A stretch of DNA of 64,000 bases, from positions 16,798,078-16,862,077 of the forward strand of contig OY720348.1 of assembly GCA_963082975.1 (NCBI GenBank). Direction: 5' to 3'. The notes under the pieces are model-generated. The model saw nothing but the letters and a program-made list of their open reading frames with translations. It ran no database searches and was not told where the DNA came from. Positions within the stretch are counted from its first letter, which is position 1, and each line of letters opens with the position of its first letter. The stretch is from Labia minor (taxonomy: Eukaryota; Arthropoda; Insecta; Dermaptera; Spongiphoridae). This document shows positions 21,714-32,690 of this stretch, in pieces. The translations under genes and the position numbers were made by a program.

Positions 21714-22595
21714 GTTTTAAGGTGTTTGTATAAAAATCAAACAATAAATTAAATATTAGTAGAAAAAAAAATATTAATTCATCGTTTTCTTAAAATACAA
21801 AAAAAATAATTTTTCTTTAATTTTTCCACGAAACATATAAATACCTTTATATGTATATTATTAATTAAACAAAATTTATTTTTCTTTATTAATATATTTT
21901 TATATTTTATCTGAACAGAGCCCATAAAAAATTAATGAAATTGTCCATATTAAATGTCATGTCATGGATTTGAATAAAACTTTGTGAATTTTTTTTTAAA
22001 TTTCAAACTAACTTTCCTTATACAATTTTTCCGGGTCGTTTCTAGTTAACAAGATAAAAATTTTTAAAATTTGCATATAAAATCAATTTAGATATCATAT
22101 AGTATTTATAATGTTTTATTGATTTGGCCATTAGATTAATTTTCGACGTTTTTTTCAGTTCGGTTTGGATATAGAAAAATTAAAAAATTAATTAATTAAA
22201 TAATTTCCCGATATCTAAACCGAATAAAAAAAAAAAACCCCGAAAATTGGTGAATAAGTGAAAAATTAGTGAATTAGTCAATAAAACATTACTTAATAAA
22301 CTAGAAGCGACCCGGAAAACTTTATAAAGAAAGTTTCTTTGGAATTAAAAAAGGAATCCACTGGTAAAGTTTTAATCAAATCCTTGACATGACAATTTCA
22401 TTAATTTTTTATGGGATGTTCAGATAAAATATAATAATATATTAATAAAGAAAAATAAATTTTGTTTAATTTCTTTGAAAAATTAAAGAAAAATTTTTTT
22501 TTTTTTTTTTTGGATTTTATTAAAACTATGATTTATTTTTTTTAATCAATATTTAATTAATTGTTTGATTTTTATACTTATTGATTTTTATACAA

Positions 22596-22600
<5 letters not shown>
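21714..22600. repeat. Large fold-back (palindromic) element, copy 1
   Basis: Two arms of roughly 400-470 bp are inverted around about 22190. Matching words include TATAAAAATCAAACAAT, ATAAAAAATTAATGAAATTG, TCATGTCA, the CTAG-containing word near TTCCGGGTCG, and TTCGGTTT.GATAT at the centre. Both outer ends abut (TA)n tracts (21688-21712 and 22598-22638). The arms differ by small indels, so the structure is not recent. Related copies lie at 40599-41025 and 23880-24120. Confidence 0.85.

Positions 22601-22638
<38 letters not shown>
22598..22638. repeat. (TA)n microsatellite
   Basis: An uninterrupted alternating TA tract of about 40 bp bordering the fold-back element. Confidence 0.95.
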
Positions 22639-22641
<3 letters not shown>

Positions 22642-23528
22642 GTAAAAAATAGGATTTGGTACATGGTTTATGGATGGATGGATGGATGGATTGGATATAT
22701 ACTAGGAAATAAATAAATAAATAAATATATGAGGAATGGAAGATAAATTGAAAGTTGGAAGATTAAACCCACGCAGGTAGACAGATAGACGCATACACAC
22801 ACACATATACACATACAAATACAGAGAGACACGGACATTCTTTGTAATTGAGGAAATATCATTATGAGAAACGTTTAAAGAAGATTTTTTCTCACGTGAT
22901 CTTTACTTTGGCGGTTAATGAAAAGAAGAATGCTAATGCCATTGTCTGCAACTCACCATTGGTTGGAAAAAAAATAAAAAAATAAAAATAAGCATTGAAA
23001 CAGAGACGTTACTATGAAAATGGTACCAAATTAATTTTTCAATCAGTTCATTTAAAATTCGTTTCATTTTAATGTTTGGGAGGGGTTAATTGATGGCTAT
23101 GAATTATTGCTGTATTCTTTTCAGAAGGAGAGAGAGAGAGAGAGAAAAATGGGTTTCTAGTGGTGGGATGGGAGTTCACAACTGAAAGTAAACAAAACAA
23201 GTTTTCAGCGCTTATGCTAAGCCAATCCACCCACACACTGAATCACAAAGATAAAAAAAAAAAAAAATTACATCAATCTTATTTTATAAAATAAAATAAT
23301 TTCATTTAAATTTTCGACGAATTTTAGAAATTTCTAATCAAAAAGTCAACAACAAACAAGACAGGACGGGTTAAATGAATTATATAATGAAAAAAATATT
23401 CTGAAAAAATGAATTGATTTAAAAAAAATGTATTATTTTTAAATATTTTCAGATATAATATTATATTTATAAATTATTTATTTATATATTAACCAGAAGA
23501 AACAATAAAATTATACTATTGTATATGT
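22639..23528. other. Intergenic with GGAT and CA microsatellites
   Basis: (GGAT)n lies at about 22673-22692 and CA-rich repeats at 22795-22820. Low-repeat sequence spans 22860-23240, with (GA)n near 23126-23143. The minus-strand frame at 22668-22862 is translated microsatellite. No gene is seen. Confidence 0.45.
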
Positions 23529-23768
23529 CAGTGATACTCAACCTTTTTTTTTACCGCGGCACACTTTTTACGGTTAAAAAATTTGGCGGCACACAAAGGA
23601 AAAGATAAGTGTAAATGTTTACCATATTGAAAAAAAGTGGTGCCAAAAACGGTTTTTTTTTTTTAGAAAAATTGAAAAAATTTAGAAAAAAGTCGTAAAT
23701 GTTTAAGAGCCTCATAATCTCGCGGCACACTTTTGAAACTCTCGCGGCACAGTGGTTGAGAATCACTA
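23529..23768 (-). mobile_element. hAT MITE with perfect 8-bp target duplication
   Basis: The termini are CAGTGATACTCAACC on the left and GGTTGAGAATCACTA on the right. The 8-bp duplication GTATATGT flanks it (23521-23528 and 23769-23776). The interior repeats GCGGCACAC words typical of this family, in reverse orientation to 57621-57898. There is no transposase. The terminal G-to-A change means this copy may no longer be mobilised. Confidence 0.94.
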
Positions 23769-23879
23769 GTATATGTAACTTTAATAGGCATCTCGAGAAA
23801 TTATTTCGTAAAAGTATGTAGCAGCTACTAAAAAATTGAGAAAGCCTGTATTAAAATATATAAAAAAAGGTAATTTTTT

Positions 23880-24120
23880 ATAAAACGAGGAATTTCAGGA
23901 ATTTGTATCAATGGATTCTTAATTCCAAAGAAACTTTTCTTTATACAATTTTTCTTAGTCTCTTCTAGTTTACAAGATAAACATTATTCAAATTTGCATA
24001 TAAATTCATTGATATTCTATTTAAATACCAAATTTTATTCGTTTGACCAGTAAAGGGCTCCACTAATTTTTTGTTTTTTTCAGTTCGGTTTCATCCAAAT
24101 CTCTGAAGCTTTCCGTTTTG
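23880..24120 (+). repeat. Single arm of the fold-back family
   Basis: It matches one arm of 21714-22600 and 40599-41025 in order: CTTTATACAATTTTTC, CTTCTAGTTTACAAGATAAA, AAATTTGCATATAAATTCA, a GGGCTCCACTA block also seen in copy 2, and TTTTTTTCAGTTCGGTTT. The second, inverted arm is absent. Confidence 0.7.
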
Positions 24121-24827
24121 TAAAAATTATAAAAAAAAAAAAAAAAACTAAAATGTCAAAATTAATTTAATTTGACTATATATATATATAGCACACACTA
24201 TATATTCTAACTTTTTAACTAAATTTATAATATATAATATATCTTGGTGATGATTGAGATAAAATAACATATACAATTTATTTTAATATTCATTAATTAA
24301 TTTAATTATTTTTTTAGAAAATTTTTATTGAAAACGAATCATAGGAAACACCTTCATTAAAAAAAATTTATAAATAAATTAGAATGATTTATCGTTGATG
24401 AATTGATTTAGTATTTTTTTTATTCTTTACATTTACTTCTATGGAATACAAGGAATCGATGAAAGTTTCAATGAAAATATTCATTCAAATTAATTCACTC
24501 GTGATTATTTTTTTTTTTTTTTTTTTTTTTTTTTTGGATTCCATTGATTCTGACAGGTAATAAAAAGAATTGTATCCGAAATGTGGAATCTCCTGAGGAA
24601 ATGAAGGACATCGCCCCAAGTAACAACATTATCAACTTCATTGTTATTTCTATCTCTGTCTGACTCTATCTCGCGAAAATTTTAATTACACGATTAAAAC
24701 GCGAATAATGGAATGTGAAAAGTTTTTTTTTTATTAGTATTAATATTATTAACTTCAACTACTAGTCACAACAACTTTTTAATATAATATTCATTAAAAT
24801 GAGTTGAACTTGCACTTACTTTAACTG

Positions 24828-24870
<43 letters not shown>

Positions 24871-24930
24871 TATATTTTAATTTCCATTATAATATAATAC
24901 ATTTACTTTTTATCTTTTTTGGGTACCTGG
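24121..24930. other. AT-rich intergenic
   Basis: Homopolymers, a T-run of about 27 near 24509-24535, and (ATT)n at about 24829-24868. A short complex patch lies at 24580-24720. No gene is seen. Confidence 0.5.
24829..24868. repeat. (ATT)n microsatellite
   Basis: About thirteen ATT units without interruption. Confidence 0.95.
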
Positions 24931-24953
24931 AACACCGAGCTATCGCTCGACCC
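24931..24953 (+). repeat. Head fragment of the ACCTGG interspersed repeat
   Basis: TACCTGGAACACCGAGC resembles the 5' ends of 28848-29380 and 56110-56687 and is cut off directly by a piggyBac-type MITE. A tail of the same family lies at 25465-25585, so this may be one old copy split by the MITE and decay. Confidence 0.5.
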
Positions 24954-24958
24954 TATAA

Positions 24959-25041
24959 CACGTTCCCGCCGGCTCCATAATTTATCTATTTATTTTATGT
25001 AGAGGCATTAGCCACCGGTGATACATACGGGCGGGAACATG
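24959..25041 (-). mobile_element. 83-bp piggyBac-type MITE, copy 2
   Basis: Again exactly 83 bp, in reverse orientation, starting CACGTTCCCGCCGGC. TTAA follows at 25042-25045 and ATAA (a one-base change) precedes at 24955-24958. The inner palindrome is diverged (CCACCGGTGA). Confidence 0.85.
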
Positions 25042-25464
25042 TTAAATAATATTGATATACAATTCTTTATTACAATTATTAAATGTTACATCATTGCATC
25101 AATATGATTAAAATTAATGGAAATGTAGGTCCTCCCAATAATAATAAATATTATTAATAAAATTTAAATAATATTTTAGTGAAAAAAATATTAAAAATTA
25201 TAAAACTATCTAAAAATTAATTAATAAAAAAAACAATGAATAAATAAATATAAATTAATAATTTAATAAAAAAATAAACGAGAAAATAGATAAAAAAACA
25301 AACATATCACACACACAAATTAACTAATAAAAATTTATAAGAATTAACAAAAATTTAAACAACAAATCAGATTAAAAAATTGTTTTTAAAATATCATAAA
25401 TAAACTTACAATGTTGCAATGCAAGAGAAATAAGATCTTTTACATTTTTTTTTTGGTGAAAGAT
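25042..25464. other. AT-rich intergenic
   Basis: Nothing beyond AT-rich low-complexity sequence. Confidence 0.5.
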
Positions 25465-25585
25465 TAATAAATACATTTCTTAATTTGATTCTAAAATATT
25501 ATTAAAATAAATATTTTTAATTTTATTTCGAAATTAAATAATTATATATATATACAATTTTTGCTAGTATAATAAGATAAGATAT
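25465..25585 (+). repeat. 3' tail of the ACCTGG interspersed repeat
   Basis: It shares AAAATATTATTAAAATAAAT, ATTTTTAATTTTATTT and the ending ACAATTTTTGCTAGTATAAT plus AAGATAAGATAT with 29360-29380 and 56887-56932. It is 5'-shortened relative to the longest copies. Confidence 0.7.
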
Positions 25586-26039
25586 TCCATCCCCCTCCCC
25601 CACCCAAAAAAAAGAAGAATTTAACAAAAGGTCTTAGAAAATAAAACAAAAATATATAAATAAATCATTAAAATCAAATAAATAAATAATAAAATCATCA
25701 AGTAAGAGAGATTGAAGAAATTTTTATTCAAAGTCATTTAAGGGCAAAATATATTTATTTATTTACTTTTTTTTAAATATACATTTGTAAAAATAAGAAA
25801 TTTATTTAATTTTATTTTTAAATAGAAATAATTATATCTATATTGTTTGTTTGATTTTTAAAATGAATGAAAATTTTTAATTTTAAAAATATTAGTCAAA
25901 AAATGGTGTAGTGTCATTATTCTCAAGTTTGCCGTCGCTTGGGATGGTAACCCCCCCCCCCCCCCTCCTCCTTCTCAACCCCTTTACTCGATTCCCTTTG
26001 GGAGGCCCACATCTAATGAATATGAATTATGTCATTAAA
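25586..26039. other. Intergenic with a 15-base poly(C) run
   Basis: AT-rich, then an uninterrupted run of fifteen C at 25951-25965 within a GC-richer patch (25920-26100). The 64-residue frame at 25911-26105 is a translation of this patch and shows no domain. Confidence 0.45.
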
Positions 26040-26150
26040 TTGCATTTCAGTTGGGGGTTGAATGGGGGAGGGGGTGGAATGAGATTCGATAAAAATGGAT
26101 CTTAAATTGCGTGGCTTGAGTTTTTGAATTCAACTTTTCCATCAATTTTC

Positions 26151-26182
<32 letters not shown>

Positions 26183-27356
26183 TTTTTTTTTTTAGTGAAA
26201 AATGAAAAAATATAAAAAAGTTGTTTTTGTCTATGAGTGGTGTGAACTTTGCTTCAATAGAATATTTCATTCAATAACGAATGGTGATTTATGGCGAATA
26301 TTTTAAGTAAAAGGATAGTGAAATGGAGGAGGGGATGGGATGGGAATGGGATTAGTCTTTTTTTTTATAGTATAGAGGTTACCATCTCCCACGGGACGTC
26401 ATTTGGATTGAAAGAAGGTAGGAAAGATACCAATTTCAAATAGCGAGGCGATATTTAATTAACCCGTCTGTTTGCTCGCGCGTTCTTGACTAAATCAAGT
26501 TATCTGATCAGATCATCCGATTTTTTTTTTCATCCCCTCACCCTTCTTCGCCCACCCTTTAAGGCGGAAATGAAACAAAGAATTGAAGTAAATTATACGA
26601 AGAAGAGAAGAAGAAAAAAAAAGCGAGTGAGTGAGTCTATCACGGAAAGAGCCCAACCGGTCGGGGGAGGGGAGATGGTGGGGGGTAATAAATAGGGATA
26701 TCGATCTACTAAGGGTGGGTGGTGGAGGGTTGCGCTTAGGAATTTCTTTTCTGGCTTACTTATTATAAAACGAACCTCGTCAATGAGTCACCAATAAAAA
26801 AATCAGCTCGAATTTCGAGTGAAGCACCACTCCACACGACATTGACACACAAACCTACAGCCAATGGAAACCATCATGGAATAATAACTCGGAAATACAA
26901 GTACTCGAATAATTATAAACAAGTTTTTCAATATTTTTTTTTTTTTTTAATTATCCTTTATTATTATTAATTTTTTTTATTAAAAATTAACACAAAAATA
27001 AGTATTGAAAATAAATTTTAAATTTTTTCACATTGGATTTTTTACTTTCAAGTATCATAGAGCCGACATTGCCGGGGTATAGCAATACCAATTCTATTGA
27101 ACCAAGTTCTACACTCATCAAAGCAAATTTTTATTTCTAGTTAATTTTTTCAAAAGATTTAAACTTTTTTAAACAAAACAATTGACAAATAATAATAATT
27201 CTTTTAAAAATATATTTTTATTTAAATATAAATAGAATGGGATCTGTCAGTTTTTGCTCTTAAAAAATTTTTAAAATTATTTTTATTTTAAAATAAACAA
27301 AAGGAATTGATAGAAAATATTAAAATAAGATATATATTGTAACTTTTCACAAACAA
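26040..27356. other. GC-richer island then AT-rich sequence
   Basis: Low-repeat sequence dominates 26250-26920, with purine-rich blocks (26576-26640) and GGTCGGGGGAGGGG near 26660. (ATT)n lies at 26154-26182. AT-rich sequence follows 26930. No gene is seen. Confidence 0.35.
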
Positions 27357-27990
27357 ATAAAATTAAGTAAAAAATATAGAAAAAAAATATTTAAATTATT
27401 ATTATTATTATTATTATTATTTTGTTTTTGTTTTTTTTAGAGTTGTTTATGTTTTATGGTACACTTTTGAACTGGTTACCACTAGGAATTATATAACCAC
27501 ATATAATTCTTTACCAATGGGGATGGATCGCCCCTGGGTTTCGTTTAAGGGTAGTTCAAGATTTATTGATGAAAGATTAATTAATAAATAATAAATAATA
27601 ATAATAAATTAATAAATAAAATTAAGTAAAAAAAAAATAGAAAAAAAATATTTAAACTATTATTATTTTTTTCCCTGGGTTTCGTTTATCTTAAGTCAAG
27701 GGTAGCCACGTCCAAGATTTATTAATGAAAGATTAATTAATAAATAATAATAATAAATTAATAAATAAAATTAAGTAAAAAAAAAAATTATTTAAACTAT
27801 TGTTATTTTTTTTTTGTTGTTTTTTTAGAGTTGTTTAGGTTTTATGGTACACTTTTGTACTGGTTACCACTAGGAATTGTATAACCACATGTAATTCTTT
27901 ACCAATGGGGATGGATCGTCCCTGGGTTTCGTTTATCTTAAGTCAAGGGTAGCCAAGTCCAAGATTTATTAATGAAAGATTAATTAGGTC
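27357..27990. repeat. Three-unit tandem repeat, full unit about 220-260 bp
   Basis: Units begin near 27357, 27617 and 27768. Units 1 and 3 contain AGAGTTGTTTA.GTTTTATGG, GGTACACTTTTG.ACTGGTTA, CACTAGGAATT.TATAACCAC and CCCTGGGTTTCGTTTA. Unit 2 lacks about 100 bp in the middle but keeps the CCCTGGGTTTCG and AAGATTTATTAATGAAAGAT ends. Units 2 and 3 share TCTTAAGTCAAGGGTAGCCA, which unit 1 has in shortened form. Confidence 0.9.
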
Positions 27991-28847
27991 CGTGGATGTG
28001 CATATCTCATTCATTCATTTGCTGGGTGGGCAATTAAAATCCTCTGAATAAAACAGTTTCCAATTTGAAAAGCGACCCTTCTTCATTTCTGCTATTCATA
28101 TCTGGCTGGCTTTCTGAGATACTCAAGACCGGCGTCTCTGTCCCTCATCCTCTCTCCCCACCCCTTCTCATTCTCTCTTCCTACCCCACCACCACCAGGC
28201 CAAACATTCTGCCCAGCAATTTAACACAAATAACTGGGGTCAAACTTTGATTTATTATTCAAACATTACATCGTCAATTCCAACAACCCATGCGGTTTTA
28301 TCATATATTTATAACAAATTAGAATTATTTCAAGCCTTGGAAGGGAATGGTCAGGGAACGATTAATTGAATCCCAAAGAATTCACTCCCAATTGCTCTTA
28401 TGCAAATTCTTTCCAAGGGTTTCCCTGGAATTTGCTTCTATCTTCCACTAACAACAAAAAACAATCACAAAAGTTCATATTCTATTTTCAAAAAAAGAAA
28501 ATTAAAATAAAACTATGATATAAAATAGTATAATCATTTTATAGTATATATATTAGTATATTGAAAATATCATATATCGAAAAAAAATAGAGTGAATTTA
28601 AATCATTTTATAAATGAATTATTGTATATATTTTAGTTAACAATCTCTTATATATAACAAAATTAAAAACAATAGAAAATATTATATTTGTTATTATCTT
28701 CAGACTTGTTAACTTTTACTGTTCTGTATGTTTCGTATTCCGCAATTTTAAGTATACATAGAATAAAATTGTTTCTTATTGCAAAAATGAAAAAAATATT
28801 TAATATTTTATACTTTTGGTTGAATTAGTGGAATATATATATCTAGT
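27991..28847. other. Low-repeat island then AT-rich sequence
   Basis: The island at 28000-28450 carries an octamer ATGCAAAT (28400-28407) among AAGGGAATGG-like words. The 61-residue frame at 28065-28250 is Pro/Leu/Ser-rich from a CT-rich patch and unrecognised. AT-rich after 28450. Confidence 0.35.
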
Positions 28848-29380
28848 ACCTGGTTCAACGAGCCGCGCTCGGTCATTAAAAAAAATTATTCCTTATTATC
28901 GGGTTTGGCTGGTAATATTAATACCTAGTTTACCGAACCGTCGTTCAAATAATTAATTAGAAGAACATAAATTAAAAATAGTCATAAAACATACAGCCCT
29001 TAAACGGACCTATTAATGCACTGAATGACAGAAAAGTATGGCCTATGGATATAACATAATATATATTTCGTAATTTGATTACAAAATATTATTAAAATTG
29101 ATATTTTTAATTTTATTTTATTTATAATATTTTATATTCAAGGAAACCCTGTCAAGCGGTGCCCGTGCGATTTATTTTTTATTATTAAAATTCCTATTTT
29201 AAATTAAGCAAAAACTAACAAAGATGATTTTTCCAGAGGCTGAAACCAATACAGATCGATTTTTTTTTATAAAAATTATCTATGGTGTGAATTTCAAAAA
29301 TCCCTTAATATTTAATATTTCAAAAATACAAATATATAGTATATATATACAATTTTTGCAAGTATAATAAGATAAGATAT
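28848..29380 (+). repeat. ACCTGG interspersed repeat, long copy 1
   Basis: It starts TACCTGGTTCAACGAGC, with CGAGC/GCTCG able to pair, and ends in TTTTTGCAAGTATAAT followed by AAGATAAGATAT. The middle shares ATAGTCATAAAACATACAGC, CATAATATATATTTCGTAAT and GAGGCTGAAACCAATACAGA with the copies at 56 kb. A second, diverged head-like motif occurs at 28921. A fixed 3' end with several shortened copies suggests a retroposed element, but no promoter or coding region was identified. Confidence 0.8.
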
Positions 29381-29385
29381 ATATA

Positions 29386-29620
29386 CAGGGTGACATAAAA
29401 AAAACGGGAATCTTTTAATTATTGAAATGATTTTGAAAATAAACATGGAATCATAATAATATTTAAGAATGCATTTGGACAGGAAGGCAGCATCTAAAGA
29501 ATGTAATTAAAAATAAATGATAATAAAATGTTTCTTTCAGGTTTCAATTACCATGGATAAAATATTTTTCTTTGATTTATTGGATTATTCAAATTTAATT
29601 TTAACTTTTGGGTCACCCTA
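29386..29620. mobile_element. TA-flanked MITE of about 235 bp
   Basis: The left end CAGGGTGACATAAAA and right end TTTTGGGTCACCCTA are inverted with a few mismatches, flanked by TA (29384-29385 and 29621-29622). This fits a Tc1/mariner-type non-autonomous element. It sits directly at the 3' end of the ACCTGG repeat. The open frame at 29517-29771 runs out of the element and is AT-rich noise. Confidence 0.7.
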
Positions 29621-29919
29621 TATCAACAAATATATACATACAAATATATATATATATCCTATTAAATTTTATCAAAATAAAAAACATTTTAATTATATAT
29701 TTAGTAATTTATTAATTGATTTTTGTTTAATTTTGAAAATATGTAAATTAAATAAGAAAAAAATATTATGATGATATTTTTATTAATTAATTATTGATTT
29801 TTTTTTTTTTTTTTTACAAAAAAATTGTATTATTTTTTTAGATCTAAATTATATGAGAAATAAATATTCGTTGGAGTGATATTTCTCTCCATTAATATTA
29901 TTATTATTATTTTGTATTA
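29621..29919. other. AT-rich intergenic
   Basis: Nothing beyond AT-rich low-complexity sequence is visible. Confidence 0.5.
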
Positions 29920-30670
29920 ATCGATAGGGGAGGGGGGGGGGCGATATATTTTTTAAAAAACACATTTCTATGAATAATTCTATGTAAAATTAGTTTTTAT
30001 ATTCAATCCATTCATTCGCTTAACAAAATATTTGATTTAAATTGAAAATGTAGAGGTGTACAAGAGAGTGAGAGGCATATGGTAGAGTAACGAAATAAAA
30101 GAGCACCTCCCACTCTCCAGTATGTCCAAGCAAAGTATACATAGGGCAATGGACCAATACGAGGGGGCTTTTTGTCTTTGACTTGCCTCGGGCACACCCC
30201 AAGGTTGTCGGTGACATTTCAAGGCGGCTGAATCTCTATACAAAGTGACAACTCTTTATCGAGAAGGGTGAATGGGGTGTATACGGGGTGGGGGGGGTGG
30301 GGAGGGGGGAGAGGAAGAGAAGGAAGAAAGGGGGATTTATTAAACGAATGCAGTCACTTAAATAAGTGGCGTTCGCTTTTGCTGGAATCAGAGTGGTCTC
30401 TGATTATCCAGCGACAGCCGAATTTAATTTGGTAGAGCAAATGGCCTCCGTTCGTAGCAACAAAGCAATCGTAATTGTATCAATTGGTGGGCCCACCGAC
30501 TCAAAGCTTGACGACGAGACAAGGAGCCCTGGTCAAAGCGAGAGAGGCCCTTTAATAGCAACACAGCAACATTTTGACATAAATAATTGAATTCGCAGCT
30601 GAAATACAATAAGCATTCACCGCGAGAGAGGGAAAAAGAGGGGGAAGGTGAAGAAGAGAGAAAGAGAGAG
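29920..30670. other. GC-richer island with short bidirectional open frames
   Basis: G-runs lie at 29932-29941 and 30287-30310, then a balanced stretch at 30340-30600. The plus-strand 74-residue frame (30366-30590) begins with GTG directly after a stop and overlaps a minus-strand frame of 61 residues. No family is recognised. It is a candidate conserved non-coding element or unrecognised exon. Confidence 0.3.
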
Positions 30671-31640
30671 GGGGGTGGGGAGGTAAGTAAGCGAAATCAT
30701 TTTTTCGTGGATAGTGAGATACAAAAAAAAAAAATAAATAAATAAATAAAAAGAAAAGAAAATAAAAAAAAATTCAATCCAGTTAAATTGACTGTCAAAT
30801 GTTAATGTTTTATTTGAAATGGTTTGCAAACGCGCAAAATTGACTTCATTATAAAAGTTTTTTTTTTTTTTTTTTTTTTTTAACACCCCCTGGAGTTGGA
30901 TTTGTCACTTTGTCAAATGGGAAATGAAAGTGAAATGAAAATATATATATATATATATAAAATAACGAAACGTTTTTTGTTTTGTTTTTTATTTTATTTT
31001 CATAACTCAATTCAAGAATCGCGCTGTCTTTTTACTTTTCATCCCCTCATTTTTGTTCTCACCACCCCCGCCAACGGCGAGGGTAAAATAAAATAAAAAA
31101 AACAACAGAGAATAATCTAAAGAAATGAGGAGAGAAATAATAAAAAAAAAAAAAAAAAAAATAATATTCAGCAATGCGAAAATGAGAAATTAACATTTCT
31201 CAAAACAATTCTTAAAATTGAAAAAGTTAATTAGAAATCCTTGGATAGGGCTCGTTTTGAATTCACCTCGAGACTGGTGGATCATTCATTTGAAAAAGTA
31301 AATTGGCTCTCTTCTTGTTTTGTTTTGTTCTTTTTTTTTTTTTGTTTTTTTTTTTTTTTTTTTTTTTTGTCCTGTTCTGCCGCGTACTCGGCAATCTGAG
31401 GGGGTGAGCCTCGACCGTTTGCGCGTCAATGTGAGTGTGGTTGTGTGATTGGAGTGAACCTGACCTAACCTCCCCCCCCCCCAATGGTTCAGAAAATAAA
31501 CCGTTTCTACGAATGTAGCATTTCCCAGCCCGGTCGGAGGGCCACTTGTTGCTGTGGCGCCCCACCGCACGCCACAAACGAAACGCACCTAATAAAATCA
31601 TTTCCATTTCACATCACCAATTAACACCTGGGATTATTCT
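30671..31640. other. Intergenic: homopolymers and a GC-richer patch
   Basis: Long T-runs lie at 30859-30881 and 31331-31369. A GC-richer patch (31370-31600) contains an eleven-C run at 31472-31482. The two minus-strand frames (31263-31607) include a translated poly(A) tract (Lys runs), so I do not call a gene. Confidence 0.4.
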
Positions 31641-32690
31641 CATTATTTCAATTTAACTGAAAACAAAAGATCAAGAGTACTTGCGGCTCACCACACGCAA
31701 TCGAATCGTTTAACTAATTTTTTTTATTTTTTTTTTGGTCTTGTTTTTTTTTTTTGTCACATTCCAATGTTGATCATTTATTTAATGGAGGGGAGAGAGT
31801 GATACTCAACCAATCGCAAAATTACCCATTTTTTTCTATATATATATAATTTTATTCTATTTTACTACTAATTATTAAAACAAATTCAGTAAAAAAAAAT
31901 TATTTTTACTTTAAATGTTAATAATCATTTTTATATTACTTTAATAGTTAGTATATATTACACAAATTATTAAAGATATTAATTTCATAATTATTATATT
32001 TATTTTATTATTTTCAAATCAATTGTATATATATATATATATAAATTATATGAAATTAGTATGATCAAATGTTAGTCTAAAAATAAAACGAAAAGTGGAG
32101 AGCAAAACATTTCAAATTTTCAAAATTTAAAAAAAATTGTTTTTTTCTTATTTAATTTATATATAATTATAAATAAATAAATATATATATATATATTTAT
32201 ATATGTATATATTATTATTATATTTTTATTGTTATATTATTATATTGTTAGAAAAAAATGTTTAATATCTTGTAAGTATTTGATTCTTATATTTAATCAA
32301 TTGAATATTTACTAGCCATATGAATTGAAATGATGATTCAAGACATACTTTTTATTAATTTAAAAAATCTATTTTAATTTATTTATTCTGATTAACGTGT
32401 AGTTGGTGATAGAACAACCCTTATTTAAAACATTTTCTATTTAAAGGGTTGAGAATATTAATATATATGTGGTATATAGATTACCAGGTGATAATTAAAG
32501 TAAAATTTAAAAAAAAAAAAAAAATTATTAAAATGTTTGTGAACAATGAACCACATTTACGTTTGTCAAACAAATTTATTAAAGAATTTGGAGAAATTTT
32601 TTTTTTTTTTTATTTTTTTCTGTTTGGTTTTGTTTTTTATTCACTAATATATATATATATATATATATATAAATAAGTACACATCGGTTC
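31641..32690. other. AT-rich intergenic
   Basis: (TA)n tracts lie near 31841-31850, 32025-32044, 32180-32197 and 32647-32672. No gene is seen. Confidence 0.5.

Noticed and set aside
22668-22862. Cys/Val-rich small secreted peptide on the minus strand
   Set aside because: It is the translation of CA and GGAT microsatellites.
30366-30590. 74-residue open frame with fairly even amino-acid composition
   Set aside because: It starts with GTG right after a stop, overlaps an equally long frame on the other strand, and resembles no family I know; GC-richer sequence has fewer chance stops.
31263-31607. Minus-strand frames of 100-114 residues
   Set aside because: Much of the length is Lys runs from a poly(T) tract, and two frames overlap.
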